Below, one piece after another: positions 1 to 6,434 of a DNA stretch of 9,912 bases. Origin of the DNA: a bacterium (GTDB lineage: Bacteria; Patescibacteriota; Gracilibacteria; UBA1369; GCA-2718715); contig JAUHYY010000037.1 of the NCBI GenBank assembly GCA_030426295.1, positions 1 through 9,912 on the forward strand. The letters are read 5' to 3'. The translations under genes and the position numbers were made by a program. How positions within the stretch are numbered: the first letter of the stretch is position 1; the number at the start of each line of letters is the position of its first letter. The notes under the pieces are model-generated. The model was not told the origin of the DNA. It saw only the letters and a list, made by a program, of their open reading frames with translations, and ran no database searches.

Positions 1-618
1 ACTCCACTTGTTGCTATTGAAGGACCAAACATTGAGAATGCTCGGGTAATTGGTCCCAATGAAACCAATGAAGCTCCTTTAAACATAGTTTTATTTACAA
101 GTTTCTCATCGCCTCACTCTAAGGATTCAGCTCCTGTAGTTCAGGAACTTATTAATACCTATGGTGAAAACTTAAAGATGTCATTCAAGTACACCTATAC
201 AGGTGACAATGATCTTCTTGCTTCTGTAGCTGCTGAATGTGCTGCTGAGCAAGATGATTTCTTAGGCATGCATAATTTACTATTTGAAAGACAAGATGAT
301 TGGACAACTGTTAGCCCAACTACTTTAGCTAGTAGATTTACTGGTTATGCTCGTGAAATGGGACTTGATACAAACGAATTTAGAAACTGCTTTGTGAATT
401 CAAACGAAAAGAAAGAAATGATTGAAGAACATAATCTAGAGGCGACTGATCTAGTAGTAACTGGTACTCCTACTTATTTTGTTAATAATCATATTTTGGC
501 AGGTGCTTATCCTGTTGAAAGCTTGATCGAGATCATTGGAGGAATCCTTGAAACTCAAAATATAAACTTACTACCAAACGAGGTAGTTGATCCTACTCAA
601 TTAACCGAAGAAGAATGA
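1..618 (+). CDS. DsbA-like (thioredoxin_4) protein lacking the CXXC active site, 3' part
   Basis: The reading frame is open from base 1, so the 5' end lies outside the window and 205 residues remain. A methionine codon at 178 is internal, since the conserved fold begins well before it. The fold is that of DsbA-type thioredoxin-like proteins: a first strand (NIVLFTSF, fragment residues 28-35), a helix after the active-site position, the family-typical AAEC-AEQ helix (C80), and a cis-proline loop GTPTYFV (P157). DsbA relatives carry C-P-x-C directly after the first strand. Here that position reads S37-P-H-S40 (bases 109-120), so both redox cysteines are serine. The only cysteines are C80 and C130. 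It should therefore not act as a thiol oxidase or isomerase; a binding or chaperone role is possible. The missing part may hold a signal or anchor segment, or a second, active domain. The gene overlaps the next one by ATGA. Fold assignment is firm, function is not. Confidence 0.85.
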   Translation, partial: TPLVAIEGPNIENARVIGPNETNEAPLNIVLFTSFSSPHSKDSAPVVQELINTYGENLKMSFKYTYTGDNDLLASVAAECAAEQDDFLGMHNLLFERQDDWTTVSPTTLASRFTGYAREMGLDTNEFRNCFVNSNEKKEMIEEHNLEATDLVVTGTPTYFVNNHILAGAYPVESLIEIIGGILETQNINLLPNEVVDPTQLTEEE

Positions 619-1928
619 AAAAAATAATTTATTCTATATTAGCAACAACATTATTGGTTCCAACTGCTCTAGCTGCAGATTTTTCAGATATAAGCGAAGA
701 CAGCGAATATTATAAAGCTGTTTCTGTTTTTAGCGCTGAAGAAATAATTGAAGGATATGATGATGGAACCTTTAGACCTGATGCTGGAATTATTAGAGCA
801 GAAGCACTTAAAGTAATTTTGCTTTCTGCACCTGACAACAGCGTTGAACCTGGGCCTAATGATTTCAGTGATGTACTTGAAGAGCACTGGTTCATTGACT
901 ATGTTCGTGAAGCGGTAAGCAGAGACGTAGTTCAAGGATACGAAGATGGTACTTTTAAGCCTGCACAGTCTGTGAATATGGCAGAGGCTTTGAAGATGGC
1001 ACTTGTTGCAAAAGGAATTACTGAATCTGATATGAGCTTTGTTGATTTTCATCCTAGCGTAAGCGAAGATGCTTGGTTTGCTAAGTACATGTCTTATGGG
1101 TTTGAAAATAATTTATATGACATAAATTTAGATGGAAGCTTAAATCCAACTAATCCTATTAGTCGTGGGCAGTTTGTAGATATGATTTATAGAGTTAGGG
1201 ATTTTAGTCCTAATGCTGAATTTGATATTAGCTATAATTGGAAAGAGCAAACTTCTAAAGCAGGACTTGAGGCCCAAGTTCCTTTCTATTGGGATCACTA
1301 TGAACTTGAAGGTGGATTTTTTGTAGGTTTCTTTGAAGAAGGAAAACCTAATTTTGTTCATTCAAAACCCAATACTGTTAGAGCTGCATTTAGCTTTTGG
1401 ACCAATCCTGAAGATTACACAGCTACTGAATACTTTAATGCATTGAAAAGTACCTATGTGCTTGATTATGAAGGTTCTAAGGTAGTTACAAATGAAGGAA
1501 TTGCTCTTGATGGGCCAAGTATTTTATTTGAAGTAGAAGATGAAGGTGTTATTGATTACTTTGTTTACCTTGAAGATGGCAGACTACTTGCTGGCCAAGG
1601 ACTTTATGATAAAGATAGTTTGAAAGCTCCTGATTTCAGAGATGAGCTTAAGAAAGTTTTTGAACTTGCGAACTTCAGTAGTGATGAAAATCTCCTTCAA
1701 AATAGTCAGAAATTAAGCCAAGTACGCGAGAATATACTTGTAACTGGTGAAGGCCAAGAGCTAATTAATCTTTTTGAAGACAGCTCAATAATAGAGACTG
1801 ATACTCTTGGGGTTGGTACTGGTCCTATAGATTATTATTATATAGAAGATATTAATTATACGTTTAAATATGAAAGAGCGAGTGATGTTATTCTCGACAT
1901 TGAAGAAGGCCGGACTACTGCTTTCTAG
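615..1928 (+). CDS. Exported SLH-domain protein with uncharacterised C-terminal domain
   Basis: The 437-residue product begins with a typical signal peptide (two lysines, hydrophobic core, ALA at 18-20), so export is expected. Three S-layer homology repeats follow. SLH1 is about residues 23-70 and SLH2 about 84-131; both carry the G-Y-x-D-G-T-F-(R/K)-P signature. SLH3 (about 142-193) is degenerate and has LDGSLNP in its place. SLH triplets anchor proteins non-covalently to cell-wall polymers, so a surface or S-layer-associated role is likely. Residues from about 200 to 437 form a separate mixed alpha/beta region rich in aromatic and acidic residues that I do not recognise. The whole protein has no cysteine. 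The start overlaps the previous stop (ATGA at 615-618), which suggests translational coupling and a shared operon. Only a weak purine stretch precedes the ATG. Confidence 0.92.
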   Translation: MKKIIYSILATTLLVPTALAADFSDISEDSEYYKAVSVFSAEEIIEGYDDGTFRPDAGIIRAEALKVILLSAPDNSVEPGPNDFSDVLEEHWFIDYVREAVSRDVVQGYEDGTFKPAQSVNMAEALKMALVAKGITESDMSFVDFHPSVSEDAWFAKYMSYGFENNLYDINLDGSLNPTNPISRGQFVDMIYRVRDFSPNAEFDISYNWKEQTSKAGLEAQVPFYWDHYELEGGFFVGFFEEGKPNFVHSKPNTVRAAFSFWTNPEDYTATEYFNALKSTYVLDYEGSKVVTNEGIALDGPSILFEVEDEGVIDYFVYLEDGRLLAGQGLYDKDSLKAPDFRDELKKVFELANFSSDENLLQNSQKLSQVRENILVTGEGQELINLFEDSSIIETDTLGVGTGPIDYYYIEDINYTFKYERASDVILDIEEGRTTAF

Positions 1929-2061
1929 TCTGATTCTTATTGTTTCTATCGCAGGGTGTTCAGCTGAGACTGAAAGTGATCCGTTTTCTGTTCCATTTTC
2001 AAATGGTCCAGATGGTGCACCTGAAATGATTGGACCAGATGGTCCACCACCAGTGGAGTAA
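1870..2061 (+). CDS. Small lipoprotein overlapping the SLH gene
   Basis: This 63-codon gene starts inside the last 59 bases of the SLH gene in another frame. The product has a classical lipoprotein signal: basic residues (K12, K13), a hydrophobic core at 14-25, and the lipobox I-A-G-C with the lipidated cysteine at residue 30. The mature peptide would be only 34 residues, acidic and proline/glycine-rich, with a repeated G-P-D-G-(A/P)-P motif. A second in-frame ATG at 1885 leaves a tighter 58-residue product and an overlap of 44 bases; it may be the true start. Neither start has a good Shine-Dalgarno. The gene ends one base before the convergent nrdR stop codon. The well-formed lipobox argues that it is real. 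No function can be assigned; proximity suggests an envelope role alongside the SLH protein. Confidence 0.7.
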   Translation: MKERVMLFSTLKKAGLLLSSLILIVSIAGCSAETESDPFSVPFSNGPDGAPEMIGPDGPPPVE

Positions 2062-2062
2062 A

Positions 2063-2512
2063 CTACCTATTACTTAATTCTTCGAGTTCTTTCTCGAAAG
2101 TTTTGAGGTCTTTGAAGTCTCTGTAAACTGAAGCGAATCTTATGTATGCAACTTCATCGAGGTCCTTTAATTTACGCATTATTCCCTCACCTATTTCAGT
2201 TGATGGGATTTCTTTACCCATCGTGATCCACTCCTCTTCGAGTTCGTTAAGCATGTTTGCTACTTGTTCTTCTGTTGCTTTTCTTTTTTTGAAGGCTCGC
2301 CATACTCCGGCTTCTAGTTTTTTTCTGTTGTACGGTTCTGATGTGTTGTCTTTCTTAACAATTACAAAACTTGGTGACTGGTAACGTTCAAAAGTTGTGA
2401 ATCTGTGTTCACATTTTTCACATTCTCTTCGTCTTCGTATTTCTCTCTGATCATTTGCGTCTCTTGAATCAACTACTTTAGTTTCTTCAGCATGACATTT
2501 AGGACACCGCAT
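2063..2512 (-). CDS. nrdR: Transcriptional repressor NrdR
   Basis: NrdR is the zinc- and nucleotide-binding repressor of ribonucleotide reductase genes. All hallmarks are present at the usual length (149 residues). The N-terminal zinc ribbon has C3-x2-C6 and C31-x2-C34, with the basic run RRRRE (26-30) and FTTFER (38-43). The ATP-cone domain spans about residues 49-139, including the VAYIRFASVYRDF segment (121-133). The cone senses ATP or dATP and sets the oligomeric state that binds paired NrdR boxes. Its start lies 14 bases inside the 3' end of the upstream dGTPase-like gene, so the two are almost certainly co-transcribed and probably coupled. No ribonucleotide reductase gene is in the window. 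It converges with the lipoprotein gene with one base between the stop codons. Confidence 0.97.
   Translation of the reverse strand: MRCPKCHAEETKVVDSRDANDQREIRRRRECEKCEHRFTTFERYQSPSFVIVKKDNTSEPYNRKKLEAGVWRAFKKRKATEEQVANMLNELEEEWITMGKEIPSTEIGEGIMRKLKDLDEVAYIRFASVYRDFKDLKTFEKELEELSNR
2080..2104 (+). terminator. Possible intrinsic terminator of the SLH/lipoprotein operon
   Basis: TTCGAG (2081-2086) can pair with CTCGAA (2093-2098) around a TTCTTT loop, and four T residues follow at 2101-2104. It lies inside the 3' end of the convergent nrdR gene, 19 bases past the lipoprotein stop. The stem is short and the T run is brief, and the bases also encode NrdR residues, so this is tentative. Confidence 0.3.
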
Positions 2513-3599
2513 GTTCTTTGTATTTTAATCTAGCAAAATCGTCTGTCATTCCAGAAATATAATCCTTTGCAATAATAGCAACTTCGTCATCTTTGGTAAA
2601 TTCATCTTCAGGTAAAGAATCTGGATTTTCTACTAAATAATTGAATAACTCTGTAAGTATTCTTTTCTGTTCTTCGTTTTGTTTGCTTACAACTTCTGAA
2701 TAATAAAAGTATTCGTATAAGAACTCTCTTAATTCTTTTGCTTTTAACTTCATTGAATCTGAAAATTCTACTATTGTTCTGTCGCAGCTGTATACGTCTC
2801 CTAATGATCTAATGTGCATAGTTGATATGTTTGCGAGGGTTTGTTCAATTAGATCTGTTAGCATAGATTTCATTATCTCGCTGATGTATCTCATTCTGAA
2901 TTTGCATGGATTAATATTTAGATCTGGCCAAATACTGAGTTTTTCTAAATCTTGAATCTTTAATATACCTGATCTTATGCCGTCATCGATGTCGTGATTG
3001 TTGTAGGCTATTTCGTCTGCTTTATTAACTACTTGAGCTTCAATGGTTGCAGATACAAAAGATTGGTTCGATTGGTCATAAGGAGTCGAATGTTTTTGTA
3101 GTCCTTCTAAAGTTTCGAAAGTTAGGTTTAATCCTGGGTGTTCTGGATAAGTATTCTCTAAATGCTCAACTATTCTTTTACTTTGTTCGTTATGCTCGAA
3201 AGCGAGGTTGTAGTTTTGCAATGCTGTATTTAAAGCCTCTTCGCCTGCGTGACCAAAAGGTGTATGCCCAAGATCGTGTGCTAGAGCGATCGCTTCTGCT
3301 AAGTCTTCGTTAAGGCTAAGGTTACGTGCCAGTGATCTAGAAATCTGTGCTACTTCTAGAGTGTGAGTAAGTCTGTCTCTAAAGTGATCCCCTGTTGAGG
3401 GGCTGAGTACTTGAGTCTTTGCTTTTAACCTTCTAAATGCTTTTGAATGAATAATTCTATCACGGTCTAGCTGGAATGGACTTCTTAGATTATGATCTGC
3501 TTCTTCATGGACTCTGCCTTTACTGCTGCTATGTTTTACTGCGTATGGTGCGAGGATTGAATCAAGTGCTGACAATAAATCGTTTCCTGTTCTTATCAT
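2499..3599 (-). CDS. dgt: dGTPase-family HD deoxynucleotide triphosphohydrolase
   Basis: Members of this family cleave dNTPs to deoxynucleosides and tripolyphosphate. The 366-residue product has the conserved entry motif DRDRIIHSKAFRRL (45-58) and a full HD site: H79 in RLTHTLEV, H108-D109 in AHDLGHTPFGH, and D195 in NKADEIAYN, which together bind metal. The second shell (H112, H117, and H136 in FEHNEQS) is also present. The length and the LAPYAVKHSSSKGR N-terminus match the shorter bacterial dGTPase-like subfamily rather than the roughly 500-residue E. coli Dgt, so the exact nucleotide preference is open. The ATG at 3597-3599 has no Shine-Dalgarno. It is the first gene of a two-gene unit with nrdR, joining dNTP breakdown and control of dNTP synthesis. 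Family assignment is very secure. Confidence 0.95.
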   Translation of the reverse strand: MIRTGNDLLSALDSILAPYAVKHSSSKGRVHEEADHNLRSPFQLDRDRIIHSKAFRRLKAKTQVLSPSTGDHFRDRLTHTLEVAQISRSLARNLSLNEDLAEAIALAHDLGHTPFGHAGEEALNTALQNYNLAFEHNEQSKRIVEHLENTYPEHPGLNLTFETLEGLQKHSTPYDQSNQSFVSATIEAQVVNKADEIAYNNHDIDDGIRSGILKIQDLEKLSIWPDLNINPCKFRMRYISEIMKSMLTDLIEQTLANISTMHIRSLGDVYSCDRTIVEFSDSMKLKAKELREFLYEYFYYSEVVSKQNEEQKRILTELFNYLVENPDSLPEDEFTKDDEVAIIAKDYISGMTDDFARLKYKEHAVS

Positions 3600-3621
3600 A
3601 TTTCAAATTAATATGTATAAT
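3593..3621 (+). promoter_or_regulatory. Promoter for the tyrosine recombinase gene
   Basis: A perfect TATAAT at 3616-3621 lies 17 bases after TTATCA (3593-3598, four of six matches to the -35 consensus). Transcription would start near 3628, about 20 bases before the ATG at 3648. No Shine-Dalgarno occurs in that leader. The -35 overlaps the first codon of the divergent dGTPase-like gene. Confidence 0.5.
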
Positions 3622-3642
3622 AATACACGATGTAGTTTTCAG
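3614..3642 (-). promoter_or_regulatory. Possible promoter for dgt-nrdR
   Basis: Read on the minus strand, CTGAAA (3642-3637) and TATACA (3619-3614) are spaced by 17 bases, each matching four of six consensus positions. It overlaps the stronger forward promoter, so the two transcripts would compete for polymerase. The 48-base gap must hold the promoter for the minus-strand pair unless transcription starts within the recombinase gene. Confidence 0.3.
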
Positions 3643-3647
3643 ATCAT

Positions 3648-4562
3648 ATGAAACTTTCTGACGCGATCCATAAATTCCTGGTTTATTGCGAAGTTGAAAA
3701 GCAGCAATCTAATAAAACGATAGAAAACTATCAGCATTATTTAGGTCGCTTTTTAGAGTTCTATAATGACAAAGACATTGAAAAGCTAGGTCTTGATGAT
3801 GTGCAAGAGTATAGAATTTATTTGAATCGATATGAGAATGAAAATGGTGGAACTCTTGGTAAAAAGACACAGAATTATCACATTATTGCACTTCGTGCGA
3901 TGCTTAAGTTCTTAACGAAGAGAGATCATAAAGTACTTTCGCCTGAAAAAATTGATTTAGGTAAAATGCCTCAACGATCTGTTGAATTTTTGACTGCTCA
4001 AGAAGTTAAGAGGCTTAGAGATTCAGTAGATACTTCAACGAAAGTTGGGCTAAGAAACAGAGCTATGATTGAGACTCTATATTCTACCGGTCTACGTATT
4101 TCTGAACTTGTAGCACTGAATATCTCTGATATCGATTTAGATAGACGTGAGTTTATGATTAGAGGTAAAGGTGGCAAAGTTCGACCAGTGTTTTTGTCTC
4201 CCCTTGCATGTAAAGATATTGAGGCTTATTTGGCTAAAAGACATGATAACTTTGAGCCGTTGTTTATTAGTTTTGGTAGACCAAGAGATGGTGAAGAGTT
4301 AGGTAATGGTGAAAGGCAAAGGTTAACTGCTTATACGATTCAAGAAGTAATTAGAAAACAAGGACGCCTTGCTGGCTTGAACAAAAAAGTTACTCCACAT
4401 ACTTTGAGGCATAGTTTTGCTACTACCCTACTGAATAATGGTGCTGATATTAGATCTGTCCAAGAAATGCTCGGGCATTCTTCAATTCAAACTACGCAAA
4501 TTTATACACATGTTACGAACAAACAGCTTAAAGATGTTCATAAAAAGTTTATGAAGAACTAG
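3648..4562 (+). CDS. xerC: Tyrosine recombinase of the XerC/XerD family
   Basis: The 304-residue product has the size and two-domain layout of Xer recombinases. The N-terminal core-binding (SAM-like) domain spans about residues 1-90 and the catalytic domain about 115-300. All six catalytic residues are visible: R150 (TGLRISEL), K174 (RGKGGKVRP), H251 and R254 (TPHTLRHSFAT), H277 (MLGHSS) and the nucleophile Y286 (QIYTHV). Xer proteins resolve chromosome dimers at dif during division. Because the intact gene sits among housekeeping genes with no integrase-type cargo, a chromosomal Xer is more likely than a phage integrase. XerC cannot be told from XerD or a single-Xer system by motif alone; the symbol is indicative. 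Its final stop overlaps the convergent Nudix stop. Confidence 0.93.
   Translation: MKLSDAIHKFLVYCEVEKQQSNKTIENYQHYLGRFLEFYNDKDIEKLGLDDVQEYRIYLNRYENENGGTLGKKTQNYHIIALRAMLKFLTKRDHKVLSPEKIDLGKMPQRSVEFLTAQEVKRLRDSVDTSTKVGLRNRAMIETLYSTGLRISELVALNISDIDLDRREFMIRGKGGKVRPVFLSPLACKDIEAYLAKRHDNFEPLFISFGRPRDGEELGNGERQRLTAYTIQEVIRKQGRLAGLNKKVTPHTLRHSFATTLLNNGADIRSVQEMLGHSSIQTTQIYTHVTNKQLKDVHKKFMKN
4537..4555. terminator. Inverted repeat at the convergent xer/Nudix junction
   Basis: TTCATAAA (4537-4544) and TTTATGAA (4548-4555) form a perfect 8-base inverted repeat around a three-base loop. It lies in the last codons of the recombinase gene and directly past the Nudix stop on the other strand. The position suits a bidirectional terminator, but the stem is AT-rich and no clear T tract follows on either strand. 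Confidence 0.25.
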
Positions 4563-5110
4563 ACTGAGCTCTCTGTGTACTTGATTCCTGTAACATGTTC
4601 GAGTGCCATTCTTGTTGAATGGCCTGCTAATTCAAGTTCACCAATTTTACTAAAATGGAAAAACCCTTTGTCCTGATGCTCGTGGGAAATTCTTGTTCTT
4701 CCAGCAAGCATAGTAGAAACAAAATTCCTTATAATTATTATTTTTCTTGGTTTTACTGTACGAACTCTCTTTTTAATACCAAGATCTACAGGATCATGTA
4801 CGACTACATAAGAACCGAATTCACGTGGCCTATATATCACCCTACCTGTTTCTTCCATAACCTCTCTTCTTAGGGCTTCATGTGGTTCTTCACTACCATC
4901 TAATCCACCACCTGAAAGCTCCCATTTATTCTTAAAAGTATCCATTGCCCCATCTCTTTTTAAGAGAAAAGCATTTTCGCCACACTCTGCATCTAAAATA
5001 ACTGTTTTGGCTGCGTACTTCTTAGGTAATTCAATTCCATATGCATCTTCGATCATTGCTATAGCGTTCTCGACTTCTTGTTGAGTTAACCCCTCGGACC
5101 TAGTAAGCAT
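4559..5110 (-). CDS. Nudix hydrolase
   Basis: The Nudix box is clear: from G134 (numbered from the longest frame) GGLDGSEE leads to R148-E-V-M-E-E-T-G155, fitting G-x5-E-x7-R-E-U-x-E-E-x-G; only the last hydrophobic position is replaced by R156. The strand before it (KTVILDAE) and the segment KWELSGGG are typical. These enzymes hydrolyse nucleoside diphosphates linked to another group; the substrate cannot be read from this. The start is uncertain. The open frame runs to an ATG at 5308, but that would overlap the divergent gene at 5282 and pass through AT-rich promoter-like DNA. I chose the ATG at 5108-5110, giving 183 residues. A TTG at 5159-5161 (200 residues) is a fair alternative, as the translated sequence already looks protein-like there. 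It converges on the recombinase gene with a four-base overlap. Confidence 0.85.
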   Translation of the reverse strand: MLTRSEGLTQQEVENAIAMIEDAYGIELPKKYAAKTVILDAECGENAFLLKRDGAMDTFKNKWELSGGGLDGSEEPHEALRREVMEETGRVIYRPREFGSYVVVHDPVDLGIKKRVRTVKPRKIIIIRNFVSTMLAGRTRISHEHQDKGFFHFSKIGELELAGHSTRMALEHVTGIKYTESSV

Positions 5111-5184
5111 ATCTCTGAGCTCTGATTCGATTATAAAGTTATTTAAAGGCTCTAATCTCAAGTTGTATTTATTAAATAGTTCAC

Positions 5185-5213
5185 AAGATACTTCGAGAAG
5201 TAAATATTTGCAA
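5185..5213 (-). promoter_or_regulatory. Possible promoter for the Nudix gene
   Basis: On the minus strand TTGCAA (5213-5208) precedes TATCTT (5190-5185) by 17 bases, each matching four of six consensus positions. Transcription would start near 5178. This would rule out the far-upstream ATG at 5308 and favour a start at 5161 or 5110. Confidence 0.3.
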
Positions 5214-5220
5214 CAAAAAC

Positions 5221-5248
5221 TTGCAAAAAAGGGTAAATATGCTAGTAT
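5221..5248 (+). promoter_or_regulatory. Promoter with extended -10 for the BsuPI/SLH gene
   Basis: TTGCAA (5221-5226) is followed after 16 bases by TAGTAT (5243-5248), preceded by TGC, which makes an extended -10 (TGnTAnnAT). Transcription would begin near 5255 and leave a leader of about 27 bases with no Shine-Dalgarno before the ATG at 5282. A second TTGCAA at 5208-5213 is spaced 13 bases upstream; TTGCAA is self-complementary, so these elements could serve both strands. Confidence 0.45.
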
Positions 5249-5281
5249 CACCGCCTTCTTTAGCAAATAACGTTTTTTGTT

Positions 5282-6421
5282 ATGAGAAAGCCAAATATCG
5301 TACTTCACGGAGTAAATCCATACTTGATTACTAAGCTTAAAAAGAAAAAAGTTGTCAAAGGACTTATAGTAGGACTGATATCGTTTATTTTGTTCTCATT
5401 TGCATATCTATCGATGATTCCGCTTAGTAGTGCTGTAATTGTAAAAGGTGGTGAATTCAAAATAAATTTGATGCTAAGTGAGAGAGTTATTTATGAAGGT
5501 AAGCCATTTAACGTTATTATGCAACTAGGCAATATCTCAAGCCAAGTTCAGTTAGTTGACTTTGAAGGTGCTTGTCAGGCTACTTTCAATATTGTAGATA
5601 TTCATGGCGAGGTTGTTTATCCAAGAAGTGCTGAAGAGACTCCATGCAATAATACTGGTTACGAGAAGTTTTTGATTTACCCTAGTCAAGAAAAGACTTA
5701 TAGATTTAATGTGGCTAACACTGAAGAGCTCCCTCTTCTTAAAAAAGGGATGTACTACGTTCAGGGTGAAGTTGCTGGTTTTGGCATAACAAATAAAATG
5801 AGTCTTGAGATAGTTGAGAAGCCTAACTTCTTTGCTAAAGAATTTGATTTGTGTGAAGGACTTACAGGCAGTGTTTGTGGTCCTGGTCTTGCATGCAAAC
5901 ATCGTGGAGGTTTTGAGGATGGTGCTGGTATCTGTTTGGCTATCGATGATCAATTTAGCCCTGTTGATAAATGTATAAGTGGTATTGGTGGTTGTTTTAA
6001 AGATATAAAGGGGCATCCACAAGAAGAACTTATCGATAAATATGCGCTGCTTGATCGTGTGAGTGGATTTGAAGATGGAACATTTAGACCTGATGCACCG
6101 ATTACAGTTTCTGGGTTTGAATCTTTAGTTGAAAAAGTATCTGGCAAGAAAGTAGACATTATGACTAGTGATATGTATGTACACAGAGATACAGCAGTTA
6201 CAGTTTTATATAAGGTTTATGTTCAAAATAAAAAGCCACGAAGCTTGATGGGTAGTCCGTTTGTAGATATTAATAATTCTAAACATAAAGATTATATTGA
6301 TGCTGCTTACAATCTTGGACTTTTAAGTGGGAATACTTCGAATAGGTTTTATCCATTTAATAACCTGAGTAGAGCTCATACGGTTGCACTGATTGAGAAG
6401 TTTGAAAATTATAAGCGATAA
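5282..6421 (+). CDS. Membrane-anchored protein with BsuPI-like, cysteine-rich and SLH regions
   Basis: The 379-residue product starts with a basic stretch (K19-K26) and a hydrophobic segment at about 27-50, a signal anchor or signal peptide. Residues about 57-168 resemble the BsuPI/immunoglobulin-like beta domain: a strand-rich region with an FNIVDIHGEVVY segment (102-113) and a KKGMYYVQGEV strand (154-164). Then comes a cysteine-rich stretch with C191, C199, C205 and C218, containing CGPGLAC. Two SLH-like repeats close the protein: SGFEDGTFRPDA (261-272), whose upstream half is degenerate, and FVDINNSKH to about 374. C98 and C122 lie in the beta domain, and C231 and C238 just before the SLH part, giving eight extracytoplasmic cysteines in all and room for disulfides. 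A cell-surface structural or binding role is likely; no enzymatic motif is seen. It opens a run of five + strand genes. Confidence 0.88.
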   Translation: MRKPNIVLHGVNPYLITKLKKKKVVKGLIVGLISFILFSFAYLSMIPLSSAVIVKGGEFKINLMLSERVIYEGKPFNVIMQLGNISSQVQLVDFEGACQATFNIVDIHGEVVYPRSAEETPCNNTGYEKFLIYPSQEKTYRFNVANTEELPLLKKGMYYVQGEVAGFGITNKMSLEIVEKPNFFAKEFDLCEGLTGSVCGPGLACKHRGGFEDGAGICLAIDDQFSPVDKCISGIGGCFKDIKGHPQEELIDKYALLDRVSGFEDGTFRPDAPITVSGFESLVEKVSGKKVDIMTSDMYVHRDTAVTVLYKVYVQNKKPRSLMGSPFVDINNSKHKDYIDAAYNLGLLSGNTSNRFYPFNNLSRAHTVALIEKFENYKR

Positions 6422-6434
6422 GAGTATCATTAGG

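Noticed and set aside
178..618. Complete 146-residue gene starting at the ATG at 178
   Set aside because: The same frame is open to base 1, and the first strand and active-site position of the fold lie before 178, so the ATG is internal.
684..1361. Minus-strand open frames inside the SLH gene
   Set aside because: They lie opposite a well-supported coding sequence and give low-complexity, non-protein-like translations.
3603..3630. Possible dif-like recombination site (TGTATA core with AT-rich arms) next to the Xer gene
   Set aside because: Only the central hexamer resembles dif; the arms do not match XerC or XerD binding sites, and the bases are better explained as a promoter with a perfect TATAAT.
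3626..3639. NrdR-box-like ACACGATGTAGTTT upstream of the dgt-nrdR unit, suggesting autoregulation
   Set aside because: Only the left half fits the known box, the right half is off by spacing and bases, and no second box at the usual distance is visible.
3648..4562. Recombinase as a phage or island integrase
   Set aside because: No tRNA, attachment-site repeat or mobile cargo is nearby, and length and motifs fit a chromosomal Xer protein.
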